Notes: generated from the sequence alone by a model not told the origin. DNA of 6,076 nt from Kiritimatiellia bacterium (GCA_017476965.1 JAFUXX010000421.1:1-6076), one strand, 5' to 3'; numbered from the stretch's first letter, positions 1-6,076 are shown. Numbers and translations are program-made.

Positions 1-575
1 GAGCTCACCATCACGGCGCGCGGCGCCGGAAGCGAGGCAAGCCACTCCGCGAGCGGTCCCGGCTCCGCCCTGCGCGACGCCGTGTCGGGATCGAACACCT
101 GCGCTTCGCCGCCTCGCTCCGCGATGCGCCGGACGAACCCTTCCGCGCGCTTTGCCGCCGCGTAGCCGTCGCTTCCGCGGACGAATCCGAACGATCTGAA
201 GCGGCCGAGCGAAAGCAGGAAATCGGCACCGGCGCGCGCTATGGCGGTTTCGTCGAGGCCCACGAACGCCGTGCCCTCGGCGCGCGCCGCCCCGGCGGGG
301 ATGGGCGTCCCGACCGCGACGAGCGGGCCTTTCCATCCCCGGAGCCATTCGGCGACGTGCGGCTCGTCCGGCCCGGTGATGATCACCCCGTCCGCCCACT
401 CGGAGAGGATTTCGCGCATCGTCGCGCGGTCGCGCCACAGCCCGTAGTCCACCACGCGGACGCTCCATCCGAAGCGAGCCGCGCGCCGGAAGACGCCGCC
501 GAGCACGTCACGGTGCGACCCGTAGGAAAGGTGCAGCACCGCGACGACGTTGCGCGGATCGAGCGGGTTTGTCAT
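1..575 (-). CDS. XylR-like sugar-sensing transcriptional regulator, N-terminal part (runs off left edge)
   Basis: The reading frame starts at the ATG complementary to 573-575 and stays open for 191 codons to the window edge. The protein begins with a beta strand typical of periplasmic-binding-protein-like sensor domains (VVAVLHLSYGSHRDVLGGVF, residues 10-29). It continues with the alternating strands and helices of that fold: WADGVIITGPDE near 64-75, PLVAVGTPIP near 87-96, and the second-lobe entry FGFVRGSDGYAAAKRAEGF near 137-155. LacI proteins carry a helix-turn-helix ahead of this domain and there is none here. That matches the XylR family, where an AraC-type DNA-binding domain follows at the C-terminus; that part would lie outside the window. 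It is divergent from the beta-helix gene, with direct repeats between them, so control of that gene is likely. The specific sugar is not identifiable. The fold is well supported, but the AraC-type C-terminus is inferred. Confidence 0.85.
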   Translation of the reverse strand, partial: MTNPLDPRNVVAVLHLSYGSHRDVLGGVFRRAARFGWSVRVVDYGLWRDRATMREILSEWADGVIITGPDEPHVAEWLRGWKGPLVAVGTPIPAGAARAEGTAFVGLDETAIARAGADFLLSLGRFRSFGFVRGSDGYAAAKRAEGFVRRIAERGGEAQVFDPDTASRRAEPGPLAEWLASLPAPRAVMVS

Positions 576-583
576 GGTTGAAT

Positions 584-600
584 CTCCGCAGGCTTTGCGG
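584..600 (-). promoter_or_regulatory. Ribosome binding site of the regulator gene, partly inside a small hairpin
   Basis: On the minus strand GGAG (584-587) lies 8 bases before the regulator's ATG and fixes that start. Two of its G residues (586-587) belong to a perfect 5-bp inverted repeat, CCGCA at 586-590 and TGCGG at 596-600, with a 5-base loop. The hairpin could weaken translation a little. The ribosome site is convincing; a regulatory role for the hairpin is a guess. Confidence 0.6.
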
Positions 601-641
601 AAATAATGCCCGGAAACCTCTGCAAAGTCAACATTCGCCAA

Positions 642-680
642 CTACAAAACGCACGGTAATCATTCTACAAAACACACGGT
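642..680. promoter_or_regulatory. Operator-like pair of direct repeats between the divergent genes
   Basis: CTACAAAACGCACGGT (642-657) and CTACAAAACACACGGT (665-680) match at 15 of 16 bases and are 23 bp apart start to start, about two helical turns. A much weaker copy (9 of 16) starts at 620, nearly in phase. AraC/XylR-type regulators bind tandem direct repeats about 21 bp apart, usually just upstream of the -35 element of an activated promoter. Here the second repeat ends 6 bp before a possible -35. The neighbouring regulator is the obvious candidate to bind. The repeat is seen directly; its function is inferred. Confidence 0.65.
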
Positions 681-686
681 TTCCAC

Positions 687-716
687 TTGCGCTCAAACAC
701 GTTTTTGGCCTACACT
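687..716 (+). promoter_or_regulatory. Possible promoter of the beta-helix gene
   Basis: TTGCGC (687-692) and TACACT (711-716), 18 bp apart, resemble a weak sigma-70 promoter with 3 of 6 and 4 of 6 consensus matches. A poor -35 next to operator-like repeats fits a promoter that needs an activator. It would give a leader of roughly 95 bases. That leader holds a small perfect hairpin (CCGCT / AGCGG, 763-775) but no recognisable riboswitch. Promoter signals in this phylum are not well known to me, so this is tentative. Confidence 0.35.
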
Positions 717-802
717 TGGAGGCGGAAAAGGGATGTCGCCCGTGTGATGCGCCAGACTATGGCCGCTCGAAGCGGGAAGAGTCATCCCTCAACCCGGCAA
801 CC

Positions 803-810
803 AAAGGAAA
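803..810 (+). promoter_or_regulatory. Ribosome binding site of the beta-helix gene
   Basis: AAAGGAAA, with GGA at 806-808, sits 9 bases before the ATG at 818. It decides the start: the same frame is open back to a TTG at 569, but only the ATG at 818 has both a ribosome site and a signal peptide directly after it. Confidence 0.75.
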
Positions 811-817
811 TCAACCC

Positions 818-3469
818 ATGAAATCCAGAATCCCGCTTCTTGCGCTCCAGGCGCTTCTCGCGCCCGTCGCGGCGTTCGCCGCCGATGCGACCTACAACGC
901 CGACGCCACGGTGTCCTCGCTCGACAATCCCGGCACCGTTTCCGTCGGCTCCGGCGCCACGGTCACCGTGACCGGCGGCGTCGTTTCCACGGGCGACACG
1001 ACCTCCGCCCGCTTCAACAAGACCGGCGACGGCACGCTCGTCCTGCAGGGCGACAACTCCTTCAAGCGCATCAAGCAGAGCGCCGGCACGCTCGTCTTCG
1101 ACGGCGGCACGACCACGGTTTCCGGCGGCACTGGCTCCGGCTCGGGCGATGGCATGAACGTTGTCCTCTACGGCGACGAGACGGTTTTCACCGGAGGCGC
1201 CACGTTCACCATCGGGACGTCTACAGGCCTGCACGATTATGACGGTCTGTTCTCGAAGACGACCGTGATTACCAACGCCACGGTCGATGCCCGTTATGTC
1301 GGCGACCTCCTCTGCAATTTCGTCAACAGCACGTTTCAGTCCAAGGGTCAGTCCGTCATGACGATCGGCGAGGGCGGCGTGTTCCGCATTTCCGGCGCGC
1401 GCGTCCACCAGAACGGCACCTCCGCCTCCGACATCGCAAACGAGTCGAAATACGGCATCAACCTCGTCGATGGCGGCATCCTCGACATGCACGGCATGAA
1501 GGGTCTCATGATCGAAAACGGCCGCCACGGCTTCTTCCACATCGACGGCGGCGAAATCCGCGACAGCCGCTCCGACAACACGTATTTTCCCAATCGTGTA
1601 AGCGGCAACGGCACCCCGTCCGCCGCACGGGCCGCCGACGTCCCGACCTACTGGGCGAACACGCCCATCACCATCGGCGAAAAGGGCGCGACCTACAACA
1701 ACGCCGTATCGAAGACAGTGCGGTTCTACGCCCCGTTCAAGACCGGTGCCGCAGACGGCAACCTCGACGGCGGCCTGCACCTCAAGGGCAAGAGCATCAT
1801 CTATTTCGACGCCGACGGTTCGACATACACCGGGGGCCTCTTCCTTGATTCCACCGAGGGCATGCTCTTTGCGCCGGAGCGCGAGCGCGCCTTTGGCGCC
1901 GTCCCGGAGTCGCCGCGCGACAACATCTTCGTCCGCGGGAGCAGCACGGCGCTCTTCGGCGAGCCCGACAACCTCGAACTCCACGCAAACCGCAACGTCC
2001 TCGTGTCGTCGAACCGCACCTTCAACGTCATCGCCAAGGCCGGCAAGACGCTGACCATCCACGGCGAGATCAACGGCGAGCACGAACCCGGAGCCCTGCC
2101 CACGACCACCCGCATGATTTCCACGTATCGGTGGACGCCCACTGGCGGCAGCTGGAAGGGCGGGCTCGTCGTGCTCGACCCCGGCGAGGGGCGCACCAAC
2201 AATGTCGGGCGCCTCACCATCGAGGGCAACACCGAGATCAAGAGCGGCACGACGCTCGTGAACGGCAATGGCCTCAACGATGCCGCTCCGCTCTACGTAC
2301 ATGGCAGCGGCGCCACCGCCGAGGCGACTACCGGGACGCTCACCCTCTCCGGCGGCGAAGTCGTCGTCTCCCCCGACTCGGCGTCGAAGTTCGTCCAGGT
2401 CGGCTACTACAACGCGGAAAACAAGGCCTCCCTTTACGGTCTTCTCGACGTCTGCGGTGGCACGCTCAAGACCTCCGGCGGCGAGTTCCTCAACGCCAAT
2501 GGCGCCGGCCTCACCGTCATCCGCGACGGCGGCGTCATCGACTGCGAAGGCGGCAACTTCCGCATGGCGCAGTACATGACGGACAACCCGATCACCGTTC
2601 GCCTTGCCACCAACGGCCTGCTGCGCTGCAATCAGGTGTCGCTCGATTTCACCAAAGGCACCGTCGCGACGTTCCTCTTCGACGGCGGCTACCTCCAGAC
2701 GACGGTCAACAACAACAGCTTCTGCGCCAGTGGCCTCAACGCCGCGTGGGACAACATCACCTTCGCCGCCGGCCCCGGCGGCGCCGGCTTCGACGTTCCC
2801 GCCGGGAGCAACATCTGGATTTACCGCCCGCTCATGAGCGGCGTGGCGGCTGGCGAAACCGATGGCGGCCTCATGGTGCGCGGCCCCGCCGGGACGGCCG
2901 TCGTGCTGATGACGGCCCAATTCTACAACGGTCCGACGACCATCGACTCGAACGAACTCCAGCAGCGCTCCGGCGACGACCTCCTGCCCGCCGGGACGGA
3001 CATCGTTCTCAAGAACGGCGGCATCCTCGCGCTCTGGACCTACGGCCAGGGTGGCGGCGCGGCAAGGGCCACGGCGGCGACGCTCGGCGGCGTGAGCGGG
3101 AGCGGAACCGTCCGGTTCGCCACGGCCGCCACGTTCACCGGAACGTTCGCGCCCTCCATCGGCGGGACCATCCGGTTCGAACACGCCCCGCAGGCCATTT
3201 CCGGCACCCTCTCCATCGAAGGCGACGCGACGGGTTGCGGCAAGGTGAAGTTCGACCAGACGCAGGACATTTCCTCGCTCGCGCTTGTGGTGACCGACGC
3301 CGAAAACCTCGACAAGAACGCCGACAAGGGCCTCTACAAGATCGTCGAAGGCAACTACACCGACCGCTTCAAGTCCGTCGCCGGCCTTCCCGACGACTGG
3401 GCTGTTTCGTATCGCGCTAGCGGCGTCTACCTCTCCCACATCGACGCGTTCACGCTGATCGTGCGCTAG
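818..3469 (+). CDS. Secreted beta-helix protein with autotransporter-associated-type repeats
   Basis: This is an 883-residue protein with a clear Sec signal peptide: Lys and Arg at 2-4, a hydrophobic stretch at 5-20, and probable cleavage after AFA (21). The rest is rich in Gly, Thr, Asn and short beta strands. Near residues 66-105 KTGDGTLVLQGDNSF followed by AGTLVFDGG matches the autotransporter-associated beta-strand repeat. Similar strand-turn units recur (GTLTLSGGEVVVSP near 508, then LDVCGGTLKTSGGEF), suggesting a long right-handed beta-helix. The C-terminal 110 or so residues differ (YKIVEGNYTDRF, then GVYL) and end at LIVR. I see no outer-membrane barrel, PEP-CTERM, LPXTG or other anchor. 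A hairpin follows the gene and operator-like repeats precede it. The likely role is an exported surface or carbohydrate-associated protein; no catalytic residues or substrate can be named. Confidence 0.85.
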   Translation: MKSRIPLLALQALLAPVAAFAADATYNADATVSSLDNPGTVSVGSGATVTVTGGVVSTGDTTSARFNKTGDGTLVLQGDNSFKRIKQSAGTLVFDGGTTTVSGGTGSGSGDGMNVVLYGDETVFTGGATFTIGTSTGLHDYDGLFSKTTVITNATVDARYVGDLLCNFVNSTFQSKGQSVMTIGEGGVFRISGARVHQNGTSASDIANESKYGINLVDGGILDMHGMKGLMIENGRHGFFHIDGGEIRDSRSDNTYFPNRVSGNGTPSAARAADVPTYWANTPITIGEKGATYNNAVSKTVRFYAPFKTGAADGNLDGGLHLKGKSIIYFDADGSTYTGGLFLDSTEGMLFAPERERAFGAVPESPRDNIFVRGSSTALFGEPDNLELHANRNVLVSSNRTFNVIAKAGKTLTIHGEINGEHEPGALPTTTRMISTYRWTPTGGSWKGGLVVLDPGEGRTNNVGRLTIEGNTEIKSGTTLVNGNGLNDAAPLYVHGSGATAEATTGTLTLSGGEVVVSPDSASKFVQVGYYNAENKASLYGLLDVCGGTLKTSGGEFLNANGAGLTVIRDGGVIDCEGGNFRMAQYMTDNPITVRLATNGLLRCNQVSLDFTKGTVATFLFDGGYLQTTVNNNSFCASGLNAAWDNITFAAGPGGAGFDVPAGSNIWIYRPLMSGVAAGETDGGLMVRGPAGTAVVLMTAQFYNGPTTIDSNELQQRSGDDLLPAGTDIVLKNGGILALWTYGQGGGAARATAATLGGVSGSGTVRFATAATFTGTFAPSIGGTIRFEHAPQAISGTLSIEGDATGCGKVKFDQTQDISSLALVVTDAENLDKNADKGLYKIVEGNYTDRFKSVAGLPDDWAVSYRASGVYLSHIDAFTLIVR

Positions 3470-3484
3470 TGTCCTGTCCATCCA

Positions 3485-3516
3485 TGCGGCGTGGCGGCCT
3501 CCTCCGCCACGCCGCA
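3485..3516 (+). terminator. Strong hairpin after the beta-helix gene; terminator or REP-like element
   Basis: A perfect 13-bp inverted repeat (TGCGGCGTGGCGG at 3485-3497, complementary to 3504-3516) encloses the 6-base loop CCTCCT and begins 15 bases after the stop codon. No run of T follows, so it is not a textbook intrinsic terminator. It may still stop transcription or protect the 3' end of the mRNA. A dispersed repetitive palindrome is the alternative. Confidence 0.6.
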
Positions 3517-3544
3517 AGTGCGTTCCTTCACATTCCGTGGCGAC

Positions 3545-3709
3545 TCAAGGCGAAATGACAACCAGACCACCGACGTTGGCGAAATCGGAGTCATACGTGA
3601 CGAGACGCGATCCGGTTTCCAGCGCCGTAGCGGCGATCCAGATGTCATTTTCCGGAATCGGCGTCCCGTTTTTCTTCAGCGCCGCTTTGACGTATCCGTA
3701 TGATTGCAT
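3545..3709 (-). pseudogene. vapC: C-terminal remnant of a VapC-type PIN-domain toxin gene
   Basis: On the minus strand a 54-codon frame runs from ATG (3707-3709) to TGA (3545-3547). It reads SYGYVKAALKKNGTPIPEND, then IWIAATALETGSRLVTYDSDF, then GLVVISP. This is the characteristic second half of VapC ribonuclease toxins. It includes the acidic position in PxPENDxWIAA (D22) and the aspartates of the TYDSDF segment (D40, D42). A complete VapC has about 130-140 residues and opens with a strand ending in a catalytic Asp; that half and the next acidic residue are missing. An in-frame stop lies at 3719-3721. No antitoxin gene is present nearby. It should be inactive as a toxin, most likely the product of a deletion. 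Family recognition is strong; the deletion history is inferred. Confidence 0.8.
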
Positions 3710-3721
3710 TGAACGCCATCA

Positions 3722-3750
3722 ATACTACCATTCACCTTGTCGTTGCGCAA
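3722..3750 (-). promoter_or_regulatory. Possible relic promoter reading into the vapC fragment
   Basis: On the minus strand TTGCGC (3750-3745), a 17-bp spacer, and TAGTAT (3727-3722) preceded by TGG (extended -10) form a reasonable sigma-70-like promoter. It points straight at the vapC remnant, whose first ATG is only about a dozen bases downstream. That is too close for an antitoxin gene plus the missing toxin half. It may be the original toxin-antitoxin promoter, left next to the gene end by an internal deletion. Confidence 0.4.
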
Positions 3751-3778
3751 GTAGTTTTTCGTCTGGCGGAATTGTGCC

Positions 3779-3783
3779 AAGGG
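3779..3783 (+). promoter_or_regulatory. Ribosome binding site deciding the start of the glycosidase-like gene
   Basis: AAGGG lies 7 bases before the ATG at 3791 but only 1 base before the in-frame ATG at 3785. The second ATG is therefore the better start, shortening the protein by two residues. Confidence 0.65.
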
Positions 3784-3790
3784 CATGTTC

Positions 3791-5833
3791 ATGAACCGTT
3801 TTTTTTCCGAATCCGGCCTCGCCGGCGACCGCGCCGGGGCCGTGGCCGAACTTCTGCCGTGGCGGGCGCCGGATCCGGCGCTCCGGCTTGCGGAGGAGCG
3901 CGTCGAGGACCTCGGCGGCGGCGCGTTCGCCGTCACGCGGACGATCGAGAACGCCGGCGCCGCGCCGGTCTCCTTCCGCGACGAACTGCGCGTCCGCGAC
4001 TGCTTCGAGGCGTCGCGCTACCTGATTCCCTGCGTGAACTACGACGGCAACGGTGCGGAGTCCCCCGCGGCCGCCACCCCGATTCCCACCGGCCTTTCGC
4101 GCGACGGCGAACCGTGGCTCTTCTCCTACGAGCGCACCGGCATTCCCGGCTGCACCCTCACCGAGAGCGCCGATGTCGGCGTCGCCCTCTTCGCCGCCGC
4201 CGACACGCCGGAGTCGCTCGTCTGCGCCTGCGGCCTTCAATCTTTCGACGTTTCGACCTTCGACCACCTCCTCGTTCGCCCGGTCGTGGAGGCGCCGCTG
4301 ACCTACACGGCCAAGGGGGAGTTCGGGCCGCGCTACGAGACCGCCATCACGCTCGCCCCCGGCGGGAGGTTCACGGCGAAGTCGTTCGTCTGCTTGTGCC
4401 GTCCGAAGTGGCCGAACTACGCCTTCGCGGCGCTGGCCGGCCACGCCCTGCGGCTGCTGCGCCCCCGCCTGGAGCCGTGCATGGACGAAACCGAGGCGTT
4501 CGACCTCGGCGTCCGCTACATCCATTCGCTTCTCTACCTCTACAAGGGCAAGTGGCTTGTCTGCGAACACGTCGTGAACCGCATGGCCCACGACTGCTCC
4601 GCGATGCGCATCTCCCGCGAGGAAATCGCGGAGCGCATGAAGTGGGAGTACTGGACCGACCTTGGCACATGGTGCGAGACCTTCGAGGTAGGCTGGGCCG
4701 GCCAGAACTTCCTCGGCGCCCGCATGCTCGCCCTCCGCGCGCTTGGCTTTGCAGCGGTCGCGTCTGCGGCCGCATCCGGGGGGTCGGGGGCACAGCCCCC
4801 GTCCATTCCCGACCCCGCGCTTCTCGAAAAGGCCGTCGGCGTCTTCGACGCCTTCGTGGCGACGCAGCGCCCAAACGGACTCCTCCACAGCTGCTACAAC
4901 CACAACTTCTTCGAGGGCGCCCTTGAAAAGCGCCCGATCGACGTCTGCAACATGGGCTGGGCGGCCGCCGAGGCCGTCCGCATGGCCCGCCTCCTGCGCG
5001 CCCACGGTATCGACAGGCCGGAATACGTCGCCTTCGCGGAGCGCATCTGCGGCTTCTTCGTTGAGCATTGGTCGGACGAATGGGGCTTCGGCAAGCGTTG
5101 GCGCGTCGACGGCACGCCGCTGGAGCGCGACGGCACGATCGGCGGCTTCCTCCTCCCGGCGCTCCTGGAGCTTTACGGCGAAACCGGAAAAAAACGCTGG
5201 CTCGACGCCGCGCTCCGCGCAAGCGACTTCTACTTTGCCCGCGACCTCGACCGCTTCCTCTGCACCGCCGGCGCCATCGACTGCCAGTGCATCGACAAGG
5301 AGACCGCATGGCCGTTTGTATCCGGTTCGCTGGCCCTTTACCGCATCACCGGCGACAGAACGCACCTCGAGCGCGCCGAGAAGGCCGCCTGGTACTTCCT
5401 TTCGTGGATGTTCTTCTTCGACACGGTCGTCGGGCCCGAAACGGACTTCGCGAAATACGGCTACCACACCACCGGAGGCACGGCGGTGAGCCTCGAACAC
5501 CAGTGCATCGACCCCTGGGGCGCGATCGCCGTGCCGGACCTCGTGGAACTGGCCGACCTCACCGGCAACGGCGACTTCCGGGCCTTCGCGCGCCTCCTGT
5601 GGGCGAACAGCCTGCAAGGCGTCACGCGCCGGCTCGGCGACTTCATTCACGACAAGCAGCGGCCGATCGGTTCCCAGAACGAGGGATTTTTCCAGGCGCG
5701 CTACAACAAATACCGTCCCGTGCCGGACCCGGGCTACTTCAACGACGTGCTCGCCCCCTGGCCGAGCGCCTTCCGCGCATGGACCGTCGCCCGCCTCGCG
5801 GCAAAGCGAGCCCTGCCTCTCTTCGAACCCTGA
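3791..5833 (+). CDS. Cytoplasmic six-hairpin glycosidase-like protein
   Basis: The product has 680 residues, no signal peptide, no membrane segment and about 18 cysteines, so it is probably cytoplasmic. Residues about 30-200 look like a beta-sandwich (YLIPCVNYDGNG at 77-88, later FSYERTGIPGCTLTES). From about 215 to the end the protein is helical, with aromatic and acidic inter-helix motifs like (alpha/alpha)6 barrel glycosidases: WEYWTDLGTWCETF from 285, NGLLHSCYNHNFFEG from 362, DVCNMGW from 384, DGTIGGFLLPALLELYGETG from 447, DCQCIDKETAWPFVSGSLALY from 497 (written in part), and YHTTGGTAVSLEHQCIDPWG from 558. I cannot assign a GH family or the catalytic acids. A role in breaking down imported oligosaccharides is inferred from fold and context. 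An in-frame GC hairpin codes for a Gly/Ala/Pro linker near 325-340. The stop is 6 bases from the next gene, so they are probably co-transcribed. Confidence 0.75.
   Translation: MNRFFSESGLAGDRAGAVAELLPWRAPDPALRLAEERVEDLGGGAFAVTRTIENAGAAPVSFRDELRVRDCFEASRYLIPCVNYDGNGAESPAAATPIPTGLSRDGEPWLFSYERTGIPGCTLTESADVGVALFAAADTPESLVCACGLQSFDVSTFDHLLVRPVVEAPLTYTAKGEFGPRYETAITLAPGGRFTAKSFVCLCRPKWPNYAFAALAGHALRLLRPRLEPCMDETEAFDLGVRYIHSLLYLYKGKWLVCEHVVNRMAHDCSAMRISREEIAERMKWEYWTDLGTWCETFEVGWAGQNFLGARMLALRALGFAAVASAAASGGSGAQPPSIPDPALLEKAVGVFDAFVATQRPNGLLHSCYNHNFFEGALEKRPIDVCNMGWAAAEAVRMARLLRAHGIDRPEYVAFAERICGFFVEHWSDEWGFGKRWRVDGTPLERDGTIGGFLLPALLELYGETGKKRWLDAALRASDFYFARDLDRFLCTAGAIDCQCIDKETAWPFVSGSLALYRITGDRTHLERAEKAAWYFLSWMFFFDTVVGPETDFAKYGYHTTGGTAVSLEHQCIDPWGAIAVPDLVELADLTGNGDFRAFARLLWANSLQGVTRRLGDFIHDKQRPIGSQNEGFFQARYNKYRPVPDPGYFNDVLAPWPSAFRAWTVARLAAKRALPLFEP
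4782..4804 (+). repeat. GC-rich hairpin inside the glycosidase-like coding region
   Basis: CGGGGGC (4785-4791) and GCCCCCG (4795-4801) form a perfect 7-bp stem with a 3-base loop, extended by two more G-C pairs (4782-4783 with 4803-4804) beyond one mismatch. It encodes part of a Ser/Gly/Ala/Pro-rich stretch between two helices, ending at SIPDPALLEKAVG. It looks like a small insertion tolerated in a surface loop; whether it is a dispersed repeat cannot be told from one window. Confidence 0.5.
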
Positions 5834-5839
5834 CAATCC

Positions 5840-6076
5840 ATGAAAAAGCGACTTTCTGTTTTTCTTCTTTCCTCGGCGGCCGTTTTCATCGGCGTTTCCG
5901 CCGATGCGCAGAACGCGGGTGGGGCTTCGCTTGCTTCCGTCGCGGCTCGCCCGGAGGGCTCGCCCCGCCAAGGCCACATCCTCCTCGACGCGCCGGGGCA
6001 CGTCGCGATCGAAGGCGCGCCAGTCGCCGCCACCGGCGGCCAGCCCGGCGCGGAGTGGCGGCTCCTCGATTGGCGC
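5840..6076 (+). CDS. Exported protein of unknown function, N-terminal part (runs off right edge)
   Basis: The frame opens with ATG at 5840 and stays open for 79 codons to the window edge. Residues 1-23 form a clear Sec signal peptide: KKR at 2-4, a hydrophobic core at 5-19, and probable cleavage after ADA (23). A low-complexity stretch (about 24-43, Ala, Gly, Ser, Pro) follows. Then HILLDAPGHVAIEGAPVAATG and EWRLLDWR are reminiscent of the small N-terminal beta-sandwich found before catalytic domains in some large secreted glycosidases; this resemblance is weak. It starts 6 bases after the upstream stop with no clear Shine-Dalgarno, so translation may be coupled to the upstream gene. A secreted carbohydrate-active enzyme is plausible but cannot be shown from this fragment. 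Confidence 0.75.
   Translation, partial: MKKRLSVFLLSSAAVFIGVSADAQNAGGASLASVAARPEGSPRQGHILLDAPGHVAIEGAPVAATGGQPGAEWRLLDWR
5944..5965 (+). repeat. Short direct repeat within the start of the exported protein gene
   Basis: GGCTCGCCC occurs at 5944-5952 and again at 5957-5965, 13 bases apart. The second copy also sits in a small palindrome (GGGC TC GCCC, 5956-5965). It encodes the low-complexity stretch just after the signal peptide and may be a minor local duplication or GC-skewed filler. Confidence 0.35.

Noticed and set aside
687..702. A further phased copy of the operator repeat downstream of 680
   Set aside because: CTCAAACACG at 692-701 resembles part of the repeat only with gaps and is out of phase, so it was not counted.
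569..817. N-terminal extension of the beta-helix protein from a TTG start
   Set aside because: It would run through the operator-like repeats and overlap the regulator's start codon, and it would bury the signal peptide at residue 84. The ATG at 818 has its own ribosome site.
2131..3420. 429-codon plus-strand frame inside the beta-helix gene
   Set aside because: It is Arg/His/Pro-rich out-of-frame translation of a GC-biased gene with no recognisable domain.
782..3517. 911-codon open frame on the minus strand opposite the beta-helix gene
   Set aside because: It mirrors a GC-rich gene with strong codon bias, has Arg/Ala/Val/Asp-heavy low-information sequence, no domain or signal, and would conflict with a plus-strand gene that has a signal peptide, a ribosome site and recognisable repeats.
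3700..4926. 408-codon plus-strand frame overlapping the start of the glycosidase-like gene
   Set aside because: It is another Arg-rich frame shadow; the overlapping 3791-5833 frame has the fold and the better-placed ribosome site.
3725..6001. 758-codon open frame on the minus strand opposite the glycosidase-like gene
   Set aside because: Same shadow effect: it spans two plus-strand genes and the intergenic gap, and shows no recognisable fold. The plus-strand frame has coherent motifs and a ribosome site.

Overview
This is a GC-rich window (roughly two thirds G+C by eye). It looks like a small carbohydrate-use locus from a bacterium of the Verrucomicrobiota / Kiritimatiellota / Lentisphaerota type. 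That placement is an inference. It rests on a regulator whose sugar-sensing domain starts at residue 1 with no N-terminal DNA-binding domain (XylR/AraC layout), on a large secreted protein with autotransporter-like beta-strand repeats, and on the high GC. No marker gene confirms it.

Layout. Positions 1-575 (minus strand) hold the N-terminal 191 residues of a XylR-like regulator that runs off the left edge. Positions 576-817 are a divergent control region. It carries a 16-base direct repeat (15 of 16 bases identical, 23-bp period) ending just upstream of a possible promoter for the rightward gene. Positions 818-3469 encode an 883-residue secreted beta-helix protein, followed by a 13-bp hairpin. 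Positions 3517-3790 hold a decayed relic of a VapC-type toxin gene on the minus strand, with what may be its old promoter. Positions 3791-5833 encode a 680-residue cytoplasmic protein resembling six-hairpin (alpha/alpha)6 glycosidases. Six bases after its stop a second secreted protein begins (5840 onward) and runs off the right edge.

How the parts may work together (inference). The regulator would sense a sugar and act at the direct repeats to control the beta-helix gene. The beta-helix protein would act outside the cytoplasm on or near a polysaccharide. The six-hairpin protein, which has no signal peptide and many cysteines, would process imported oligosaccharides. The last, exported protein is tightly linked to it and probably co-transcribed. 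No substrate can be named from the sequence.

The genes themselves are accessory but not a recognisable new system. The points most worth a second look are the operator-like repeats, the truncated toxin gene, the unassigned glycosidase-like family, the beta-helix protein with no visible anchor or translocator, and a GC hairpin that lies in frame inside the glycosidase-like gene.
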